Assembly: GCF_963675165.1 (NCBI RefSeq)
Contig: NC_087390.1
Span: 661,001 to 725,000, forward strand
Reading direction: 5' to 3'
Length of the DNA stretch: 64,000 bases
From: Halichondria panicea
Lineage: Eukaryota; Porifera; Demospongiae; Suberitida; Halichondriidae
The notes beneath the pieces were generated by a model. That model was not told where the DNA came from. It was given only the letters and a program-made list of their open reading frames with translations, and did no database searches. Position numbers and translations under genes: made by a program. Shown here one piece after another: positions 22,490-35,392 of this stretch. How positions within the stretch are numbered: the stretch's first letter is position 1; every line of letters begins with the position of its first letter.

Positions 22490-22780
22490 GTTATTAGTAG
22501 GACACTCAGGCAGAGTCAAGTGTATTATGTGTGTACACTAACCACTAGGACACCCTCTATAATTATTACAGCCCAGGTTAATGGAGTTGCTTGCTTATAA
22601 TTATAGACAAAATCCAGCAACAGTCACTAAGGGCACCAAAGTGTAATAGCTTCCCAATGGTTTGGGGACTGCCATAACTTGATTTCAACACTTTTCTGAT
22701 TTTCTGAAAGCTTTGAAAGAGACCTTTAATATTTAAAGTATTTTTCAATTCTTAGCCAAGTTCATTTCTGCTGCTATACT

Positions 22781-22821
<41 letters not shown>

Positions 22822-23562
22822 ACATCTATTTACTTTGACCAAGGGCGTATATGCTGACTAATGCCTGTTCCCCACTCCCACTAGGCCTTGCCCAAGTTAT
22901 GCTAGCAGACTAATGGTAATAATTAAAGACTAATAGGTATACAATCAGGAGTGCACTCCTGGTACAATCAAGAGTTCATTAGGAAGAGTATAGCTACTCC
23001 AATAGACTGCACAAAAAGCATTCCTCATTCCTAGGTCACAGATACTCAATCACAACAAGCAGGAAAGGTAATTAGTAACTATGTTATTCATTGCCTTTCC
23101 TACTGGCAGTTGTAAATGAATAACATTGGTGATCATTATCACCATCCACACTGTCATTCATTGCAAATTAATTTTGATTCTTTATACAACAGCATGTGAT
23201 TGTGGAGAGGGTACTACGTGGAGTTGTGTACTCCTCCTAATGAACTCTTGGTACAATGTACATGAGACTTGGAGACTAGGAACAATTGTGAGCATAATTG
23301 GGCAAGGCCCACTCCCAACACCCCCATGCATCAGCCACCACAAAACCTCTAGACAATTCCTGAGGTTTATTATCATAAAATTATTGTCATACCAAGTACA
23401 AGCACAAAAGCTTCTCACCAACCAAGCAACCAAAGGACCCTCCATTTATACAGTCCGAAGTCTTTATGTACAGCCCAAGCCCATAATTGTTCATGTTAAC
23501 ATAGCCACTGCATGCCCACAATAATCATGTCCTAACCAGCCATAATACCAAATACTGTAATT
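22490..23562. other. Non-coding stretch after EAF exon 3
   Basis: This stretch holds a CA microsatellite (about 22786-22820) and DNA that partly matches the module (TTTCTGATTTTCTGAAAGC at about 22690, AAAACCTCTAGACAATTCCTG at about 23342). I recognise no further EAF exon and no other gene. Confidence 0.5.
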
Positions 23563-23839
23563 ATGCCTCGAGATGTAGCCGCACGAGGAATACGGTAAAG
23601 CTGACTGTGTGTGTGTGTGTGTGTGCGTGTGTCTGTCTGTGTGTCTGTTCCAGCTGTAACTGCTCAACGGTTGCAATGCGAAGAAAACTAACAGCTTCTA
23701 TAGGCTTTTAGCCACATTCTCTTGGATTTTGATTCGTGGATTAGCAAACTAAAGCTTCTTTCTCGAGTTATGGCTAGTTTAGAAAGAGACCTTTTATATT
23801 TGAGAGATAAAAAGGCAATTCTTATTTCTGCTGCTACCC

Positions 23840-24244
<405 letters not shown>

Positions 24245-24802
24245 GGACGGACACAAGTGATGATGAATGCGTACGCTGACCTTGTGTTCCAGTTTGGAAT
24301 GGCTGACGAGAACCAAGCCGCTTACATTTATTCAAGGACCAACACGGCTGTGCAGTACATCAAAGCTGAACGGTTTTACGATGGCTTCAAGGTACACACA
24401 CTATACACAGCATCAGAACTCTAGTCACAGAGGCAACTCTAGTACTCAGTACCTGTACAGGAACCAACTACTGAAGCCACTGACTAACTACAATGTATGT
24501 GCATCACGTACCCCCTCTCGTCCACCAGGGTTCAGTACCTAGCAGTTAGTGAACATTGTAGCCAGCTCTGTGCTTGTCTAAGCTATTACTGAACGCAGCT
24601 GTTACGGTTTATTCGGTGGCCAATTCACAGAAGCTCAGCATCCAAAATCCATTTCACATTCTCAAAGTAGGTATAACATGTTTGTGCCGACTGTTGCAGA
24701 TTTTTGATACTCTTCTCAACGGAGATCTGATACCGTATCCTACGTACTTGTACAACATCACTGGATCCACCAACTACTACAACATTCTCAGGACCTCGCT
24801 AG
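24245..24802 (+). CDS. Carboxypeptidase (CPVL-like) exons a and b, copy 1
   Basis: These are internal exons of a peptidase S10 enzyme, a lysosomal or secreted serine carboxypeptidase. Exon a (24245-24391, 49 codons) encodes [17 protein letters not shown] and then TAVQYIKAERFYDGFK. Exon b (24700-24802) encodes IFDTLLNGDLIPYPTYLYN and ITGSTNYYNILRTSL. Both match the CPVL region after the catalytic serine (AEFLYQIGLLDE, LLDGDL, NVTGCSNYYNFLR). Splice sites and phase (0 in, 1 out) are intact, but exons for the N-terminus and the GESYGG nucleophile motif are not in the window. It may be part of a real gene or a dead duplicate. Confidence 0.65.
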
Positions 24803-25458
24803 GTACACGTATGTTGATAGAGTATGTCAGAAAGTGTTGGATAGAAGTATACAGTCCTGTTTGGAGTGGTATATACTCTTTTTACCTATACGTAGTGTAC
24901 TGAACATTCTACTGTATTATTTATCTTATGTTGGTACATACTTAACCAGTGTTTGGTTAAAGGGCTCTTGTTTGAGTAGCTAATTGAATTAGGGAATCTG
25001 TACAAGTTAAGTTGTGTGTATGGATTGAATTTGGGGAAGTCCTGGACTATACAATTATCTTTAGCGCTTTAGTGCAAGGCTAACTTATATGTTGAATAGA
25101 AAGTTTGTGCGAACAGATGATGCTATAAAAGATTCTGAAGAGACTGCAACAGCCTTCAATGTGAGTCAAATAGTCATAACTCGAGAAAGAAGCTTTAGTT
25201 TGCTAATCCACGAATCAAAATCCAGGAGATCGTTGCTAGAAGCCTATAGAAGCTGTCAGTTTTTGTTGCATTGCAACCTTTGATCAGTTACAGCTGGAAC
25301 ACACACACAGACACACACAGTCAGCTTTACCGTATCCCTCATGCGGCTAGGCCTCGAGGCATAATAAGGGGAGGGTAAGCGTCAGTCGTCTGGCTGTTCA
25401 TATGGTTGTAGATCAGACCATTCCACACCATAGTACGTACCTTCCTCTCTGTGTGCAG

Positions 25459-25570
25459 CATATGCCTCAGTACAATGCCATTTCTGGCTACCACATCATG
25501 GAGGCTGGTGCTGACCCTGTGCTGGAGTTGGCCTTCACTGTGGCTGATGGGCTAGAGTACTGCAGGACAG
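25459..25570 (+). pseudogene. Methylmalonyl-CoA mutase exon fragment (copy 2)
   Basis: This exon appears to encode the same peptide as copy 1 ([20 protein letters not shown], ending EYCRTG), with intact acceptor GTGCAG and donor GTGTGT. It lies about 650 bp after carboxypeptidase exon b and is not followed by any recognisable mutase exon. Confidence 0.7.
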
Positions 25571-27433
25571 GTGTGTGAGGGGTGTGGGGTGTGAGGGTGT
25601 GAAACTACTAAGCCATGGAGTCAGAGTATATTAATTTAGTGAGGAGTCATCAATATTAGGGTGCTTCCCTACAGTATAATTGCTAGCAAATAATATTATG
25701 GTTTTTGGTCCGTATACTGTTTTAAAGTTACTCAATCATTGTGAGATGTGATTTGTTGAAGGCACATATTCGTACTTATAGATAGATTTTAGTGCGTATC
25801 TTGTGTTAGAAGGTCAAGGCCATTATTCACATACTTAGGAATAAATTCATTTGGTTTGCTATACTCCCCTTTGAGACCTCATACTTTGACACTGATCCCA
25901 ATAAGGGGAGGGTAAGTGCCAGTCAGTCTGGCTGTTCAAAGTGTGGTTGTAGATCAGAAGGTCAGGGCCATTATTCATAGATTTAGGAATAATGGTTTGC
26001 TTGACTCCCCTTTGAGACCTCATACTTTTGAATGTATTCACACTGATCCCAATAAGGGGTGTGTGCGCCAGACTAATCAGGGTTTCATCTAGTAGGGGGG
26101 GGGGGGAAGCTTACCCCCCAAAAGAGAGGGGAAAATAGGGAAGAGAGGCAGTTTGAGTACTAGACCCAACAATATCTAGACACGGTCTTTTGCTAGAGGA
26201 TAATTGGTCATCATCCATCATCTAGTCTTACCACAGATCTGCTTTTGGTAGTACATGTGGTTTCTGGTGCATAATTACAAAACAAGCCAGCATACCAAGT
26301 AGGGCTGTCCCAAAAAATTTGCCTATTAGCAATTTTTCTTCCTATTATACTCAATCATTGTGATGTGATTCGTTGAAGGCACATATTCGTACTTATAGAT
26401 AGATTTTAGTGCGTATCTTGTGTTAGAAGGTCAAGGCCATTACTTAGGAATAAATTCATTTGGTTTGCTATACTCCCCTTTGAGACCTCATACTTTGACA
26501 CTGATCCCAATAAGGGGGGGGTAAGCGCCAGTCAGTCTGTTCAAAATAGCTGTATAGCATGATCATAGTACTCTGCATAATTACCCGAGGCTGTGCCGTG
26601 GCCAGCGGGTATAGTAGTCATCTGGTTTGTTTGTTTATGTGTGGCACATGAGTCTGCTTCTGCGTTTACAGCATGGATAGCCTTCACCCAACAAGGTAAT
26701 ACGTAGTTGCAGATTTTGATATAAAGCCTCGTTGTCAAATATAAGCGAGCAAAACTAAGAAGCTTAAACTTGCACGTTGGCAGCTAGCTAACTAACTACA
26801 CGCGGCCTTTATTCGAGGTACCCTACTTATTTACAGCTGAAGTGATCCCGTACCAAGAACAATGGAACAGGGTCGCTAATAGAAAGCTAAAATTATGATT
26901 GTGGTTGTTGCTTATAATTATTATCCTAGCCCCAGAGCATACCCCACAGGAGCTATACTGAGACTCTAGGCTTCTTTGCTGACTTTGCTGTGATCCTAGC
27001 CCCAGAGCATACCCCACAGGAGCTATACTGAGACTCTAGGCTTCTTTGCTGACTTTGCTGTGATCCTAGTCCACAGTACACTACTAAACTCCATTCTCAA
27101 AACTTTCAGCCTCTAGACTTTAATTGCTCCCGTACGTTACTTGCTGCTTAGCCTGCTTACATAACACCCTTTATTCTGATTTATGTGAACAGCCGAGGGT
27201 TAGCACTTAGTGCTCTAGTTAAACTTAACGTACTGAAGTTATGGCTGTTGAAAGATACATGTATGTTTAACTACAACCCCCCTCCGTTTATTTAATGGTT
27301 CGGGGACTCTTTCATCTGCCATAACTTGAATTCCAGGTATCCAATTTCAACGCTTTTCTGATTTTCTGAAAGCTTAGAAAGATACCTTTCATATTTGAGA
27401 GATAAAAAAGCAATTCTTATTTCTGCTGCTACC

Positions 27434-27435
<2 letters not shown>
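25571..27435. repeat. Non-coding module DNA with 70-bp tandem pair
   Basis: This stretch contains the repeated AATAAGGGGAGGGTAAG and AATAAGGGGTGTGTGCGCC segments and a 0.87-kb block from about 26577 that starts TAATTACCCGAGGCTGTGCC. Inside that block, a unit of about 70 bp (CCTAGCCCCAGAGCATACCC onward) is present twice at about 26925-27063. The same block recurs at about 32885, 60007 and 62723 with two, one and one units. No gene is seen. Confidence 0.7.
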
Positions 27436-27477
<42 letters not shown>

Positions 27478-27635
27478 ACACACACACACCACATCTATTT
27501 AATGCCTGTTGCCCATTCCCAACACTCCCATCACCACCACAAAACCTCTAGACAATTCTTGAGGTTTATTATCATAAAATCACCTCAACCAAGCAACCTA
27601 CATTTATACAGATAAGACACCCACCCACCCACCCA

Positions 27636-27676
<41 letters not shown>

Positions 27677-27677
<1 letters not shown>

Positions 27678-28234
27678 GACGGACGCAAGTGATGATGAAT
27701 GCGTACGCTGACCTTGTGTTCCAGTTTGGAATGGCTGACGAGAACCAAGCCGCTTACATTTATTCAAGGACCAACACGGCTGTGCAGTACATCAAAGCTG
27801 AACGGTTTTACGATGGCTTCAAGGTACACACACTATACACAGCATCAGAACTCTAGTCACAGAGGCAACTCTAGTACTCAGTACCTGTACAGGAACCAAC
27901 TACTGAAGCCACTGACTAACTACAATGTATGTGCATCACGTACCCCCTCTCGTCCACCAGGGTTCAGTACCTAGCAGTTAGTGAACATTGTAGCCAGCTG
28001 TATGCTTGTCTAAGCTATTACTCAACGCAGCTGTTACGGTTTATTCGGTGGCCAATTCACAGAAGCTCAGCATCCAAAATCCATTTGACATTCCTAAAGT
28101 AGGTACAACATGTTTGTGCCGACTGTTGCAGATTTTTGATGCTCTGCTCAACGGAGATCTGATACCGTATCCTACGTACTTGTACAACATCACTGGATCC
28201 ACCAACTACTACAACATTCTCAGGACCTCGCTAG
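27677..28234 (+). CDS. Carboxypeptidase (CPVL-like) exons a and b, copy 2
   Basis: Exon a is 27677-27823 and exon b 28132-28234. They encode nearly the same peptides as copy 1 (exon b has IFDALL for IFDTLL). Frames and splice sites are intact. It is followed by the module sequence and another mutase exon rather than by exon c. It is therefore either a tandem duplicate pair or a dead copy. Alternative use of duplicated exon pairs is possible but unproven. Confidence 0.6.
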
Positions 28235-28892
28235 GTACACGTATGTTGATAGAGTATGTCAGAAAGTGTTGGATAGAAGTATACAGTCCTGTTTGGAGTG
28301 GTATATACTCTTTTTACCTATACGTAGTGTACTGAACATTCTACTGTATTATTTATCTTATGTTGGTACATACTTAACCAGTGTTTGGTTAAAGGGCTCT
28401 TGTTTGAGTAGCTGATTGAATTAGGGAATCTGTACAAGTTAAGTTGTGTGTATGGATTGAATTTGGGGAAGTCCTGGACTATACAATTATCTCTAGCGCT
28501 TTAGTGCAAGGCTAACTCATATGTTGAATAGAAAGTTTGTGTGAACAGATGATGCTATGAAAGATTCTGAAGAGACTGCAACAGCCTTCAATGTGAAGAA
28601 GCTTTAGTTTGCTAATCCACGAACCAAAATCCAACAGATCGTGGCTAGAAGCCTATAGAAGCTGTCAGTTTTTGTTGCATTGCAACCGTTGAGCAGTTAC
28701 AGCTGGAACAGACACACAGACAGACACACACACACACACACACACACACAGTCAGCTTTACCGTATCCCTCGTGCAGCTACGCCTCGAGGCATAATAAGG
28801 GGAGGGTAAGCGTCAGTCGTCTGGCTGTTCAAAGTGTGGTTGTAGATCAGACCATTCCACACCATAGTACGTACCTTCCTCTCTGTGTGCAG

Positions 28893-29004
28893 CATATGCC
28901 TCAGTACATTGCTATTTCTGGCTACCACATCATGGAGGCTGGTGCTGACCCTGTGCTGCAGTTGGCCTTCACTGTGGCCGATGGGTTAGAGTATTGCAGG
29001 ACAG
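28893..29004 (+). pseudogene. Methylmalonyl-CoA mutase exon fragment (copy 3)
   Basis: The frame is open, with intact splice borders, encoding [20 protein letters not shown] and ending LEYCRTG. Two substitutions relative to copy 1 (N to I, E to Q) are visible in this stretch. It is a single exon in duplicated module DNA. Confidence 0.65.
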
Positions 29005-29881
29005 GTGTGTGAGGGGTGTGGGGTGTGAGGGTGTGAAACTACTAAGTCATGGAGTGTATTAATTTAGTGATGAGTCATCAATATTAGGGTGCTTCCCTAC
29101 AGTATAATTGCTAGCAAATATGGTTTTTTGGTCCGTATACTGTTTTAAAGTTACTCAATCATTGTGATGTGATTCATTGAAGGCACATATTCGTACTTAT
29201 AGATAGATTTTAGTGCGTATCTTGTGTTAGAAGGTCAAGGCCATTATTCACATACTTAGGAATAAATTCATTTGGTTTGCTATACTCCCCTTTGAGACCT
29301 TATACTTTGACACTGATCCCAATAAGGGGAGGGTAAGCGCCAGTGGTCTGGCTGTTCAAAGTGTGGTTGTAGATCAGAAGGTCAGGGCCATTATTCATAG
29401 ATTTAGGAATAATGGTTTGCTGTACTCCCCTTTGAGACCTCATACTTTGAATGTATTCACACTGATCCCAATAAGGGGTGTGTGCGCCAGACTAATCAGG
29501 GTTTCATCTAGTAGGGGGGGGGGGCGGAAGCTTACCCCCCAAAAGAGAGGGGAAATTGGGAAGAGAGGGAGTTTGAGTACTAGACCCAACAATATCTAGA
29601 CATGGTCTTTTGCTAGAGGATAATTGGTCATCATCCATCATCTAGTCTTACCACAAATCTATTCATTGCTTTTGGTAGAACATGTGGTTTCTGGTGTATA
29701 CTTGCACAATTACAAGCCAGCATACCAAGAGTAGGGCTGTCCAAAAAAATTTGCCTATTAGAATTTCTCAATTTTTCTTCCTATTATTCTCCATTATAAT
29801 TATTCTCATTGAAAAGCCAGCATGAACATGAACCATAAATAGCAATATTGCAGCCATATAAAACTAAACAACTGATATGTG

Positions 29882-29951
29882 TACTGCACTTACATGATAT
29901 TATTGACCTCTATGACCTCATAGAGGTCAATAATATCATGTAAGTGCAGTA
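29882..29951. repeat. 70-bp near-perfect hairpin
   Basis: A 34-base arm starting TACTGCACTTACATGATATT is followed at once by its exact complement. The paralogous site near 2715 has only a single arm-like sequence, so the hairpin arose by local inverted duplication. It lies just upstream of the 1.2-kb foldback element. Confidence 0.8.
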
Positions 29952-29970
29952 TTAAACCTCTGACTCTATA

Positions 29971-31199
29971 CAGTTCGTTTAGTCTAGAGAGTAGATTACC
30001 ACAAATGTGTGAGTAGTTGTACTTAAATGTAAATATCTTTTGATTGGAGCATTTCTAAGAAATGGTGTTGATACCCGTGTGTAGATGAATGACTGAACTA
30101 CATATCCAAAAATGTTTCTATGGAAACATAATATGGTGGGTTTGTGGTGATTAATAGAACAACAGCAAATTGTTATAGTGGGTAATCGGTTAGAGTAATA
30201 AAACACTAACCTTAAACAGCTAAGGTCTTAGACTTTTATCAGGCAATAGTTTAATAGTTTAGGTATCCTGACCATCCCTTTATGGGTCTTACATATGCTC
30301 ACAGTGTCTATAATTCATGATTTACCGGTTTTTAGGTACACTTTTGGTTAGAGTAATATCTTCTGAAAATTTTATAGCTTAGCTTTAAAAGTTCTCTGGT
30401 AAGTTTACAAATAAATGGGCTACATTTTGATACCAAGAACATCCTCTATGCTTATTCCATTGTTGAGATATCACTGAAAAACTACATATTCTACTATTTT
30501 CTACTGTTTTGATGACATCACAAGCTGCTAACCACAAATCGATGACACTCAAATTAACCACATAAGTGGGCGTACAATAACTATACGCCCACTTTTAATT
30601 ACGTTTGTGGTTGATTAAAGCATCATTGGTTTGTGGTTTGCAGCTGCTGATGTCATCAAAACAGTAGAAAATAGTAAATTATGTAGCTTTTCAGTGTTAT
30701 CTCAGCAATGGAATAAGCATATAGGATGTTCTTGGTATCAAAATGTAGCCCATTTATCTGTAAACTTAGTACAGAAATTTGAAAGCTAAGCTATTAATTT
30801 TTCAAAAGTTATTACTCTAACCAAAAGTGTACCTGAAAACCAGTAAATCATGAATTATAAACACTGTGAACATTTGTAACACTCATAAAGGGATGGCTAG
30901 GATACTTAAACCATTGAACAATTATGTGATGAAGTCTAGGACCTTAGCTGTACAAGATTACTGTTTTATTACTCTAACCGATTACCCACTATAACAATTT
31001 GCTGTTGTTCTATTAATCACCACAAACCCACCACCTTATGTTTCCATCGAAACATTTTTGGATATGTTGTAGTTCAGTCATTCATCTACACACGGGTATC
31101 AACACCATTTGTTAGAAATACTCCAATCCAAAGATATTTACATTTAAGTACAACTACTCACACATTTGTGGTAATCTACTCTCTAGACTAAATGAACTG
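29971..31199. mobile_element. 1229-bp foldback element with very long inverted repeats, TA target
   Basis: The ends CAGTTCGTTTAGTCTAGAGA and TCTCTAGACTAAATGAACTG are inverse complements. The arms extend almost to the centre near 30580, about 600 bp each with mismatches. TATA flanks both sides (TA may be the true target). The empty site is at about 2765. CAGT ends and a TA target suggest Tc1/mariner, but no transposase frame is seen. Confidence 0.82.
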
Positions 31200-31243
31200 T
31201 ATACCATTTTTTTAGCCTCACCTATTATTCTCCTAGAATAATT

Positions 31244-31789
31244 ATGCCTCGGTGCGCATGCGCAAGCGAGGTATACGGTAGTGTGTTTGTGTGTCTGTCT
31301 GTCTGTCTGTGTAGACTGCTACAGCTGCTCAAGGATGAATCAAGTGCAAGTAAGAGTTTCTATAGGCTTCTAGTCATGTTTACTTGGATTTTAATTCGTG
31401 GATTTGCAAAATAATGCTTCGTTCTCTAGTTATGCCTAGTTTTGCTTACTTGGAATGCCATTGCAGCCTTTTCAGTAGAGCACGTAGCCAAACTTGTTTA
31501 CCGAGTGTTACTACTCTACTTAGTAGTTAGCGATGCACTAGAACGCTAGCTATTGGTAGCTGCAAGAATGAGGAAGAGAGCTGCAAGGCTCTGTTGATGG
31601 CAGCCATTAATTTTAGACTTGAACTTTTGGCATCGATCGTTTTTAACAACAATCATGGTCGATCATTACCCACTCTTTGAGTTTGCATGCAGCAAAAGCA
31701 AAAATGTTCATCAGTATAAAAGGTATTAGTAGCTTCATGTTATGTAGCTTTGGCATCTCCACCGAGGCATCAGCACCTGCGGTGCTTTC
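31244..31789. mobile_element. 546-bp insertion of the GCCTCG repeat family
   Basis: The sequence ATGCCTCGGTGCGCATGCGC to TGCGGTGCTTTC interrupts an AATAATT/GGACAGTCC site that is continuous at about 2810. ATT on each side may be a 3-bp target duplication. The left end has GCATGCGCAAGCGAGGTATA, and GAGGCATCAGCACC lies near the right end. No protein-coding frame is seen. Confidence 0.7.
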
Positions 31790-33720
31790 ATTGGAACAGT
31801 CCTAATACTAAGTTACATGGAGTTGCCTGTCAATGCACATTGCCAGGAGTACATCGCTAATAGGCACCAACAACTAACAATATAGGGGTGTGGTAGCCAG
31901 AAGTTGGTGTGGCCTCCAATTTTTCGTGCTAGCGTGCGTGGTTTCCTCCTCCAAGCTTAAAATCCTAGATGAAACCTGGTCAGTTGATAGTTTTTTGGTC
32001 CGTGTACTGTTTAAAGTTACTCAATCATTGTGATGTGATTCGTTGAAGGCACATTTTCGTACTTATAGATAGATTTTAGTGCGTATCTTGTGTTAGAAGG
32101 TCAAGGCCATTATTCACATACTTAGTTCATTTGGTTTGCTGTACTCCCCTTTGAGACCTCATACTTTGACACTGATCCCAATAAGGGGAGGGTAAGCGTC
32201 AGTCGTCTGGCTGTTCAAAGTGTGGTTGTGTAGATCAGAAGGTCAGGGCCATTATTCATAGATTTAGGAATAATGGTTTGCTGTACTCCCCTTTGAGACC
32301 TCATACTTTGAATGTATTCACACTGATCCCAATAAGGGGTGTGTGCGCCAGACTAATCAGGGTTTCATCTAGTAGGTGGGGGGTGGGGGGGGGGAGCTTA
32401 CCCCCCAAAAGAAAGGGGAAAATAGGGAAGAGAGGGAGTTTGAGTACTAGACCCAACAATATCTAGACACAGGTTTTTTGCTGGAGGATAATTGGTCATC
32501 ATCCATCATCTAGTCTTACCACAAACAAATCTATTCATTGCTTTTGGTAGTACATGTGGTTTCTGGTGTATACTTGCACAATTACAAGCCAGCATACCAA
32601 GAGTAGGGCTGTCCAAAAAAAATTTGCTTATTAGCAATTTTTCTTCCTCAATCATTGTGATGTGATTGGTTGAAGGCACATATTCGTACTTATAGATAGA
32701 TTTTAGTGCGTATCTTGTGTTAGAAGGTCAAGGCCGTTATTCACATACTTAGGAATAAATACATTTGGTTTGCTGTACTCCCCTTTGAGACCTCATACTT
32801 TGACACTGATCCCAATAAGGGGAGGGTAAGCGTCAGTCGTCTGGCTGTTCAAAATAGCAGTATAGCATTATCATAGTACTATGCATAATTACCCGAGGCT
32901 GTGCCGTGGCCAGCGGGTATAGTAGTCATTTGGTTTGTTTGTTTGTGTGTGGTACATGAGTCTGCTTCTGCGTTTACAGCATGGATAGCCTTCACCCAAC
33001 AAGTTAATACGTAGTTGCAGATTTTGATATAAAGCCTCGTTGTCGAATATAAGCGAGCAAAACTAAGAAGCTTAAACTTGCACGTTGGCAGCTAGCTAAC
33101 TAACTACACGCGGCCTTTATTCGAGGTACCCTACTTATTTACAGCTGAAGTGATCCCGTACCAAGAACAATGGAACAGGGTCGCTAATAGAAAGCTAAAA
33201 TTATGATTGTGGTTGTTGCTTATAATTATTATCCTAGCCCCAGAGCATACCCACAGGAGCTATACTGAGACTCTAGGCTTCTTTGCTGACTGTGCTGTGA
33301 TCCTAGCCCCAGAGCATACCCCACAGGAGCTATACTGAGACTCTAGGCTTCTTTGCTGACTTTGCTGTGATCCTAGTCCAGTGCACTACTAAACTCCATT
33401 CTCAAAACTTTCAGCCTCTAGACTTTAATTGCTCCCGTACGTTACTTGCTGCTTAGCCTGCTTACATAACACCCTTAATTCTGATTTATGTGAACAGCCG
33501 AGGGTTAGCACTTAGTGCTCTAGTTAAACTTAACGTACTGAAGTTATGGCTGTTGAAAGATACATGTATGTTTAACTACAACCCCCCTCCGTTTATTCAA
33601 TGGTTCGGGGACTCTTTCATCTGCCATAACTTGAATTCCGGGTATCCAATTTCAACGCTTTTCTGATTTTCTGAAAGCGAGACCTTTTATATTTGAGAGA
33701 TACTTATTTCTGCTGCTACC

Positions 33721-33722
<2 letters not shown>
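31790..33722. repeat. Non-coding module DNA
   Basis: This repeats the sequence of 2820-3110 and 25700-27435: the AATAAGGGGAGGGTAAG segments, then the TAATTACCCGAGGCTGTGCC block at about 32886 with two 70-bp units at about 33231-33370. No mutase exon is present in this part, and no gene is seen. Confidence 0.65.
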
Positions 33723-33752
<30 letters not shown>

Positions 33753-35392
33753 CACATCTATTTAATGCCTGTTCCCATTCCCAACACTCCCATCGCCACC
33801 ACAAAACCTCTAGACAATCCCTGAGGTTTATTATCATAAAATCACCTCAACCAAGCAACCTACATTTATACAGATAAGACACCCACCCACCCACACACAC
33901 ACCCACACACACACACACACACATACAGGGACGGACGCAAGTGATGATGAATGCGTACGCTGACCTTGTGTTCCAGTTTGGAATGGCTGACGGGAACCAA
34001 GCCGCTTACATTTATTCCAGGACCAACACGGCTGTGCAGTACATCAAAGCTGAATGGTTTTACGATGGCTTCAAGGTACACACACTATACACAGCATCAG
34101 AACTCTAGTCACAGAGGCAACTCTAGTACTCAGTACCTGTACAGGAACCAACTACTGAAGCCACTGACTAACTACAATGTATGTGCATCACGTACCCCCT
34201 CTCGTCCACCAGGGTTCAGTACCTAGCAGTTAGTGAACATTGTAGCCAGCTCTGTGCTTGTCTAAGCTATTACTCAACGCAGCTGTTACGGTTTATTCGG
34301 TGGCCAATTCACAGAAGCTCAGCATCCAAAATCCATTTCACATTCTCAAAGTAGGTATAACATGTTTGTGCCGACTGTTGCAGATTTTTGATGCTCTGCT
34401 CAACGGAGATCTGATACCGTATCCTACGTACTTGTACAACATCACTGGATCCACCAACTACTACAACATTCTCAGGACCTCGCTAGGTACACGTATGTTG
34501 ATAGAGTATGTCAGAAAGTGTTGGATAGAAGTATACAGTCCTGTTTGGAGTGGGATATACTCTTTTTACCTATACGTAGTGTACTGAACATTCTACTGTA
34601 TTATTTATCTTATGTTGGTACATACTTAACCAGTGTTTGGTTAAAGGGCTCTTGTTTGAGTAGCTACTTGAATTTGGGAATCTGTACAAGTTAAGTTGTG
34701 TGTATGGATTGAATTTGGGGAAGTCCTGGACTATACAATTATCTCTATTGTGGTCATGTACTGTGTTAGAGGAATTGAGAAGCTGTGTGCATGGCAAATA
34801 ATGGCAAGAAAGATTAGCAGTAATACATGCTGCCCCTCCCCCAAGCCATAGTCTAGCCTGCCACCCTGTTTGAACTGTACACTGGGGGAAACACTGACTT
34901 AAGTATTGTAGGGTGTTGTTGAAATGTCATGCCCTGGGGTGATTGGTTTCTCCCTGTGTGTATACTTGTGTAAGGAAACCAATCTATAGCTGTCACCCCT
35001 TGCAAGGGCAGACCAACAGTGGCTATAATAAACAGGTGGTCTGGTTCAAACACATGCTATGGAGACTCTGAAGCTTGTTAACCTGGCTGTATTGGAAAGG
35101 GTGCCTGATTATAGGCTGACCACAATAGACAAGTTTCACTGCATTTAATTTAGTTACAGTATAAGAACTGTAGAGGGCAATTGCTGACATTTTGGTCATG
35201 CAAATTGATTATTTAAGACAGTTCTTCACATTCAATATTTCTTATTCGTCCAGCCTCCCCTGATTTTAACTACTACGTTCCCTTCATCAACACCACTGAC
35301 ATCAGACGAGCCATTCACGTCGGCAGTCTCAGCTATGGCTATCACGCTGAGGTGGACAGATTAAAGGTTGTTAGTTTTGTATATGTTCTTAC

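Noticed and set aside
24478-24903. 91- and 109-codon frames over carboxypeptidase exons a and b (24267-24542, 24574-24903)
   Set aside because: The first is in a different frame from exon a. The second reads through intron sequence around exon b. The exon models with splice sites fit the carboxypeptidase family better.
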